Below, in pieces: positions 40,367-44,266 of a stretch of DNA of 44,266 nucleotides. Position numbers and translations under genes: made by a program. Below the pieces are notes generated by a model. That model was given only the letters and a program-made list of their open reading frames with translations. It made no database searches and had not been told where the DNA came from. Source of the DNA: an uncultured Oscillospiraceae bacterium (GTDB taxonomy: Bacteria; Bacillota; Clostridia; Oscillospirales; Oscillospiraceae); the NCBI GenBank assembly GCA_900754515.1, contig CAAEDD010000103.1, positions 1-44,266 on the forward strand. The letters are read 5' to 3'. Every line of letters starts with the position of its first letter. Position 1 is the first letter of the stretch.

Positions 40367-40400
40367 AAACAGCCCGCCTCAGATACCAGGCGGGCTGTTT
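40367..40400 (+). terminator. Terminator of ftsZ
   Basis: AAACAGCCCGCCT (40367-40379) and AGGCGGGCTGTTT (40388-40400) form a 13-bp perfect stem with an 8-nt loop. The U tail is short. Confidence 0.75.
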
Positions 40401-40416
40401 GAATTGAGGGAAGTTC

Positions 40417-41250
40417 ATGCATATAAAATTCATGCGTTTTCTGCGCTGCTTTTCAAGAATGTATGCTGTGAAGCGACTGCCAAGAGCATCGGCTGCACTG
40501 TCTTACTATCTGACCATGACCTTTTTCCCCCTGATAATCTGCCTTTATACTCTGCTGGGCAACAGCTATGATAAGGCCATGAGTGTCCTAAGTTTTACGG
40601 ATCATCTTATGGCTTCGGAAACGGTGGAATTTCTGGAAGATTTCCTGTATTATGTGGCTGAGAACAACAGCATGGCAATGATGATGGCGGGGATAGCGGT
40701 GCTGCTGACCTCGGCCTCGGCGGCAGTACGCTCCCTCCAGGGTACAATTGGGGAAATGCAGGGCGGACAGAGATTTCAAGGGGCTTTGGGATATTTGTTC
40801 AGTGTTGTTTTTTCTCTGCTGTTTTTGGCTGCACTGTATTTTGCAATCCTTGTCATGCTCACCGGCCGAAGCGTAATAGAGCGGCTTAACCAGATGCTGC
40901 CCTTCATAGATATCAGCCAGTCCTGGAGATATGTACGTTTCATGATACTTGCGGGAATAGAATATTTTATAACGCTTGGAGTTTATGAGGTGAGCAAGCG
41001 CAGCTGGGACAGCTATAAGACCTGGCCTGGAGCGATACTGGCTACGGTGGCTTTGGTGGGCGTCAGCATAGCTTTTTCCGTTTTTATAGATGCTTCGACC
41101 AAATACCCTCTGGTATACGGCTCCTTGGCCTCGGTGATACTGCTTATGCTGTGGCTGTATTTCTGCTGCATGGTGATATTCTGCGGCGCGGCGGTGAATA
41201 TTGTGATAAGAGATTTGAAGGCCCGAAACAATTATCGGGCGATACAGTAA
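40417..41250 (+). CDS. YihY/BrkB (UPF0761) family membrane protein
   Basis: 277 residues, about six membrane segments. The family start (LPRASAALSYYLTMTFFPLIICLYTLLG) and the closing SLASVILLMLWLYFCCMVIFCGAAVNIVI are characteristic of the YihY/BrkB family, formerly mislabelled RNase BN. Molecular function is not known. GAGGGAAG precedes the ATG. It follows ftsZ after a terminator, so it may be transcribed by readthrough or from a promoter I could not see, and it ends at the strong bidirectional terminator. Confidence 0.88.
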   Translation: MHIKFMRFLRCFSRMYAVKRLPRASAALSYYLTMTFFPLIICLYTLLGNSYDKAMSVLSFTDHLMASETVEFLEDFLYYVAENNSMAMMMAGIAVLLTSASAAVRSLQGTIGEMQGGQRFQGALGYLFSVVFSLLFLAALYFAILVMLTGRSVIERLNQMLPFIDISQSWRYVRFMILAGIEYFITLGVYEVSKRSWDSYKTWPGAILATVALVGVSIAFSVFIDASTKYPLVYGSLASVILLMLWLYFCCMVIFCGAAVNIVIRDLKARNNYRAIQ

Positions 41251-41251
41251 T

Positions 41252-41301
41252 AACTAAAAAGGTACGTCCCCCATGATTTTGCGGGACGTACCTTTTTAGT
41301 T
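41252..41301. terminator. 19-bp bidirectional terminator between YihY and csoR genes
   Basis: AACTAAAAAGGTACGTCCC (41252-41270) and its perfect complement (41283-41301) flank a 12-nt loop, with U-rich ends on both strands. It serves both convergent genes; on the minus strand it overlaps the csoR stop codon (41296-41298). Confidence 0.9.
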
Positions 41302-41655
41302 CATAAATTTGTCAATGGCCTCATTGAGGGCGGCCAGCTGCTGGGAGTCTCCGGAACCGGCACCGTCAATGCAGTGCTCAAGGTGATCTTTGAGTATGAC
41401 CTTGGCCGTGCTGTTGAGGGCGGAGCGCACCGCTGCCAGCTGCACCAGAACTTCGGTGCAGTCCCGGCCGTTTTCCACCATACGCTTTACCGACTCGAGA
41501 TGACCAATGGCCCGTGACAGTCGGTTAATGACAGCCTTTGTCTGAGTGTGTGTATGGCTGTGGCCGTGGCTGTGACCGGGGCCCTCCGACTCATGACTAT
41601 GTACATGGCCGTCTCCGTGGTCGTGGAAAAATACGGTCTCTTTCTTGTCGTCCAT
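41296..41655 (-). CDS. csoR: CsoR/RcnR/FrmR-family metal-sensing repressor with His-rich N-terminus
   Basis: 119 residues from the ATG preceded by GGAGGATAAA; a TTG four codons upstream overlaps that ribosome site. The C-terminal domain (about 37-119) is the all-helical DUF156 fold, with the Cu(I) ligand set of CsoR: Cys66 (RDC), His91 and Cys95 (DHLEHC). The N-terminal extension (11-36) has ten His in HxH and GHSH patterns, like a metal buffer or loading tail. Such repressors bind G-tract inverted repeats and leave DNA when they bind metal. The partners in the operon are SfsA and an NTPase, not a metal pump. Confidence 0.85.
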   Translation of the reverse strand: MDDKKETVFFHDHGDGHVHSHESEGPGHSHGHSHTHTQTKAVINRLSRAIGHLESVKRMVENGRDCTEVLVQLAAVRSALNSTAKVILKDHLEHCIDGAGSGDSQQLAALNEAIDKFMN

Positions 41656-41656
41656 T

Positions 41657-42358
41657 TTATCCTCCAATCTCAGGTATAGTCAGAACTACAGGTATTCTGT
41701 CAGCAATGGAAAGACCGCCTGGACTTACATCGCAGTCCAGAGCCAGTATCTCCACTCCAGCCGCCGCGGCTTCAGCCAGTGCCAGGCCGAAATCCCTGTG
41801 CTTGTCCCAGGCCGGCTCAAAGTGCTCTACATGGCGCATTTGTATCACAAACACTGCATAGCATTTGTAGCCCTCCGCCAAAGCTGCCCGTAGTCCATGG
41901 AGGTGCTTGACTCCTCTCAGGGTAGGGGCGTCGGGAAAACGGACTATACCGTTTTCTTCCAGAGTAACGCCCTTTACCTCTGCAAGGCAGGGCTGACCGT
42001 CCTGCTCAAAGTAAAAATCAAAACGGGAATCCCCGTGGGTATATTCCGGCTTAACATGTTCAGGTGTGAAGCCAAGGCCGCCACCCATGAGCCATTGACC
42101 AAATACTGCATTTGGAGCGTTGGCATCCATGTTGATGAGCCTCTCACCCTTCCATACGGCAACAAGATCATAGGCGGTCCTGCGTTTTGGGTTGTCCGAA
42201 TGCTGCAAAAGAACTCTGGCTCCGGGGACAAGAAGCTCCCTGCACCTGCCGGTATTCTTTACATGGCAGACCACCGGCTCACCTGCCAGCTCCACATGGG
42301 CTATGAATCGGTTGGGGCGATCTATAAACCGGGCCTCCACTATGTTTTCGTACCTCAT
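41657..42358 (-). CDS. sfsA: SfsA family protein
   Basis: 233 residues, full family length. The N-terminal OB-like part (EARFIDRPNRFIAHVE, then VKNTGRCRELL) and the nuclease-like C-terminal part (SRFDFYF, CLAEVKGVTL, RFPDAPTLRGVKHL, AVFVIQM) are diagnostic. The second half resembles PD-(D/E)XK-type folds (D in SRFDFYF, then EVKG); the protein was named for sugar fermentation stimulation in E. coli, and its true role is uncertain. It is coupled to the NTPase gene by an ATGA overlap and is followed 1 nt later by csoR. Confidence 0.93.
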   Translation of the reverse strand: MRYENIVEARFIDRPNRFIAHVELAGEPVVCHVKNTGRCRELLVPGARVLLQHSDNPKRRTAYDLVAVWKGERLINMDANAPNAVFGQWLMGGGLGFTPEHVKPEYTHGDSRFDFYFEQDGQPCLAEVKGVTLEENGIVRFPDAPTLRGVKHLHGLRAALAEGYKCYAVFVIQMRHVEHFEPAWDKHRDFGLALAEAAAAGVEILALDCDVSPGGLSIADRIPVVLTIPEIGG

Positions 42359-42942
42359 TTTGGAGCGAACTCTTCTGCCCAGGCTTTGGCTATCCTGGAA
42401 GCTACAGCATCTCCAGGCTCTTTGACCTGCAAAAGAACGGTATCCTCGTCACGGCTGAGTACGGACCTGAGGTTGTCGGTCAGCATGGTGAATTTGTCTC
42501 CAAGGCCAAAACGTTGCTTTATCCCGGCGGCATTTTCCGCACCCTTTACAACTCCGATGATAGGTACGTCGCTGTTCAGAAGTTCTGCAAGGGCATTGCG
42601 GAACTGGGGGATGAGCATTTCAAAACCGCCTATTTCATCCAGCACAACAAATGGATAGTATTCCGCCTCCTGGAGAAGACGGACACCCTGATTGCGAAAG
42701 ACCTCGTTGTCCTTGGATGGCTTTGGTCCGCTGTAATCCAGAATACGCCAGCGCTCATATCCCGTATCTGACAAGACAGCGGCGGCAGGCATGAGGTCAA
42801 AGCCAAGAAGACTGCCCCTGCTGTCTTTTACCCGTTCCGTGACAAGTCCCCCAGCATAAGCTATGGAAGCTCCAAGGGCCTGCCTTATGATTGTGGTTTT
42901 ACCGATCCCTGAGGGGCCGGTGAGAAAGAGCCTTTTTTTCAT
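42355..42942 (-). CDS. THEP1-like nucleoside-triphosphatase
   Basis: 195 residues. The P loop GPSGIGKT is at 9-16 (RLFLTGPSGIGKTTI), followed by AYAGGLVTERVKDS, the Walker B-like VVLDEIGGFEM and IIGVVKG. This layout matches the THEP1/NTPase_1 family, which hydrolyses NTPs or acts as a nucleotide kinase; the natural role is unclear. AGGTGATGCT precedes the ATG. It is the first gene of the NTPase-sfsA-csoR operon, and it overlaps sfsA by 4 nt. It is cytoplasmic, with no membrane segment. Confidence 0.82.
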   Translation of the reverse strand: MKKRLFLTGPSGIGKTTIIRQALGASIAYAGGLVTERVKDSRGSLLGFDLMPAAAVLSDTGYERWRILDYSGPKPSKDNEVFRNQGVRLLQEAEYYPFVVLDEIGGFEMLIPQFRNALAELLNSDVPIIGVVKGAENAAGIKQRFGLGDKFTMLTDNLRSVLSRDEDTVLLQVKEPGDAVASRIAKAWAEEFAPK

Positions 42943-42970
42943 AGCATCACCTGATTTAACTTATGAGCTG

Positions 42971-42999
42971 ATTATACACTCATGGGGTAAAATTGTAAA
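42971..42999 (-). promoter_or_regulatory. Sigma-A promoter of the NTPase-sfsA-csoR operon, with candidate CsoR site
   Basis: On the minus strand: -35 TTTACA (42994-42999), 17-nt spacer, perfect -10 TATAAT (42971-42976). The spacer contains TAC...GGGGTA on the plus strand (42975-42989), an imperfect inverted repeat with a G4 tract, like CsoR/RcnR-type operators. Confidence 0.68.
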
Positions 43000-43023
43000 C
43001 AGGCGTGGAAAAGGGTGACAGTA

Positions 43024-43058
43024 AAGAAAAACAGGCTGCACTAGAGTGCAGCCTGTTT
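43024..43058 (-). terminator. Terminator of the YbaK gene
   Basis: AAACAGGCTGCACT (43029-43042) and its complement (43045-43058) form a 14-bp stem (in practice a slightly larger loop). On the minus strand it is followed by a run of U residues, 20 nt after the gene stop. Confidence 0.88.
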
Positions 43059-43077
43059 AGTACGGATTTCTTGCCGG

Positions 43078-43551
43078 TTACTGCTCCGGCAGCTTGCACA
43101 CGTCTATCCACTCCAGAGCTTTGGAGTACTTGAACAGTTCGTCCAGATTCAGCTCAATGGCGCTGCTGGCGCTGCCCACGGCGGGGAATACGGTTGTAAA
43201 ACGCTTGAGACTCTCGTCCAGATATACAGGGATGCCTTCATTGCAGCCAAAGGGACACACGCCGCCCACAGGATGGCCCACCAGTTCCTGTACCTCATCG
43301 GCAGAGAGCATTTTGGCTTTCATGTGGAACTTATCCTTGAACTTGCGGTTGTCAATACGGGCATCTCCGGCTGCCAATATAAGCATACAGCCGTCCTCAG
43401 TCTTGAAAGAGAGGGTCTTTGCTATTCTGGCTCCCTCTACGCCCAGGGCCTGGGCGGCCAGCTCCACCGTAGCGGAGGAGACGGTAAATTCCTGTACTCT
43501 GTCTTCAATACCCAGCGCCCGGAAATAGGCGCGGCCTTTTTCAATGGACAT
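43078..43551 (-). CDS. ybaK: YbaK/EbsC-type aminoacyl-tRNA deacylase
   Basis: 157 residues, one YbaK/ProRS-editing domain: TVELAAQALGVEGARIAKTLSFKT, LILAAGDARIDNRKFK, GHPVGGVCPFGCNEGIPVYLDESLKRF and the closing FPAVGSASSAIELNLDEL. The family hydrolyses mischarged tRNAs, classically Cys-tRNA(Pro), in trans. The exact specificity among YbaK/ProX/YeaK types is not resolved here. GAGGTAAAAAG precedes the ATG. A terminator follows; upstream is a LemA-like gene separated by 43 nt. Confidence 0.9.
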   Translation of the reverse strand: MSIEKGRAYFRALGIEDRVQEFTVSSATVELAAQALGVEGARIAKTLSFKTEDGCMLILAAGDARIDNRKFKDKFHMKAKMLSADEVQELVGHPVGGVCPFGCNEGIPVYLDESLKRFTTVFPAVGSASSAIELNLDELFKYSKALEWIDVCKLPEQ

Positions 43552-43594
43552 CTTTTTACCTCTTGCTTTTAATCTTTATATTAAATTACATGTT

Positions 43595-44167
43595 TTACAT
43601 GTTGCTGAAATAGCCGGGGAAATATGTACCGGTAAGACCTGCCCACATGGAAGTGGGGAAGCGGTCATACTCCCGGATAAAATCACGCACGGTCTCGTTG
43701 TAGGCGGCGCCATTTTCCTCAGTGGCTTCAATGGCAGTGCTTATTTGAGCGGAATATTCCTCCATTGCCGTGGTGTGCCTCTGACTCAACCCGGTACTGT
43801 GCAGCTGATTTTCCACCAGTTTGAGCTGCTGAACAAAATCGTCATAGCACCAGCCGATATATGAAATGTCTTCACCTGAATAAGAGATGGCGGACTCCAG
43901 CCCGTCCAGGGCGTAGCTCAGGTCATCAGTGCTGATACCGTAGTTTTTGGCAATGACTATTATATCGTCGGTAATTGAGCATAGCTCCTTAACGGAGTCG
44001 TATACTGCGGGATAGTCAACACCGCCCACACGCACGCCGTCAAAAAAACCGTCGGAAATGTCAATGCATTTATCATTGAGCTTGATGCTGATGGAGGCCA
44101 TCGTGGAGATATAGATCACGAGGATGGTCACGATAACAGCCACGGAGGGCTTTTTAAAAAATTTCAT
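43595..44167 (-). CDS. LemA-like membrane protein
   Basis: 190 residues, within the LemA size range. One N-terminal membrane segment (about 8-28), then a helical extracytoplasmic domain. The C-terminal YNETVRDFIREYDRFPTSMWAGLTG resembles the LemA family end (YNxAVRxFNxxxxxFPxxxxAGLxG), but the middle lacks a good match, so it is a divergent member at best. The Asp/Ser-rich stretch after the helix is unusual. AAGGAG precedes the ATG. The upstream neighbour ends just 19 nt earlier, so the two probably form an operon. Function is unknown. Confidence 0.55.
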   Translation of the reverse strand: MKFFKKPSVAVIVTILVIYISTMASISIKLNDKCIDISDGFFDGVRVGGVDYPAVYDSVKELCSITDDIIVIAKNYGISTDDLSYALDGLESAISYSGEDISYIGWCYDDFVQQLKLVENQLHSTGLSQRHTTAMEEYSAQISTAIEATEENGAAYNETVRDFIREYDRFPTSMWAGLTGTYFPGYFSNM

Positions 44168-44186
44168 ATTGTCTCCTTATAATAAC

Positions 44187-44266
44187 TCAGCCCTTCATCT
44201 CCAGAAGCTTATGCTTGAGTTCTCCTTCAATGCGTCCAAGCTCTTCTTCGGCTTGGGCACGGCGGG
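44187..44266 (-). CDS. C-terminal end of a partial gene
   Basis: Twenty-five codons are visible, reading RRAQAEEELGRIEGELKHKL and then LEMKG before the stop at 44187-44189. The tail is charged and helical, with coiled-coil spacing. The start lies beyond the window, so no family can be named. It shares an operon with the LemA-like gene by position. Confidence 0.6.
   Translation of the reverse strand, partial: RRAQAEEELGRIEGELKHKLLEMKG

Overview
The window looks like chromosome from a spore-forming, diaminopimelate-type Clostridium relative, most likely an Oscillospiraceae gut anaerobe (Oscillibacter/Flavonifractor/Intestinimonas type). That placement is an inference. It rests on the sporulation genes ylbJ, yqfC and yqfD, a MurE with the DNPR motif, clostridial-style electron-transfer ferredoxins, an S-layer-homology protein and an (S/P)PxTG-type sorting signal. 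Coding is dense, in a moderately GC-rich base composition. I see no rRNA, tRNA, CRISPR, prophage, integrase or insertion sequence. Most of the window is conserved housekeeping DNA, and the unusual features are mainly regulatory.

Left part (1-15.5 kb, accessory and metabolic). It opens with the end of an SLH-domain protein. A minus-strand operon follows: coiled-coil protein, ftsH, HdeD-like membrane protein, GT8 glycosyltransferase, with its own sigma-A promoter and terminator. Next come a TetR regulator, a two-gene membrane Fe-S electron-transfer module, a surface protein with a PKETET repeat stalk and an SPRTG anchor, an SCP2-like protein, a DUF362 ferredoxin protein, an EamA transporter, and a DUF2007-like / phosphohexomutase / split chromate-transporter operon.

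Middle (14.5-27.8 kb, sporulation, RNA and DNA maintenance). ylbJ diverges from yqfC-yqfD-phoH-ybeY-era-yqzL-recO-mutS2, with two sigma-E-like promoters facing each other in the shared gap. HPr has its own promoter and terminator. An EamA transporter follows, behind a leader of stacked hairpins that resembles a degenerate T-box. Then come uvrC-rsmD-coaD and a coiled-coil protein.

Right part (27.8-41.3 kb, division and cell wall). This is a dcw cluster: mraZ-rsmH-ftsL-class B PBP-murE-mraY-ftsW-murG-murA-ftsQ-ftsZ. It lacks murF, murD, murC and ftsA at their usual positions. It carries extra control points: a sigma-A promoter overlapping the PBP stop codon, and a terminator-like hairpin abutting the murA start codon. 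ftsZ has its own promoter. A YihY-type membrane protein closes the plus-strand block.

End (41.3-44.3 kb). A minus-strand operon encodes a THEP1-like NTPase, SfsA and a CsoR-type copper-family repressor with a His-rich tail; its promoter carries a G-tract inverted repeat that could be the repressor site. Then come a YbaK-type deacylase, a LemA-like protein and the end of another gene.
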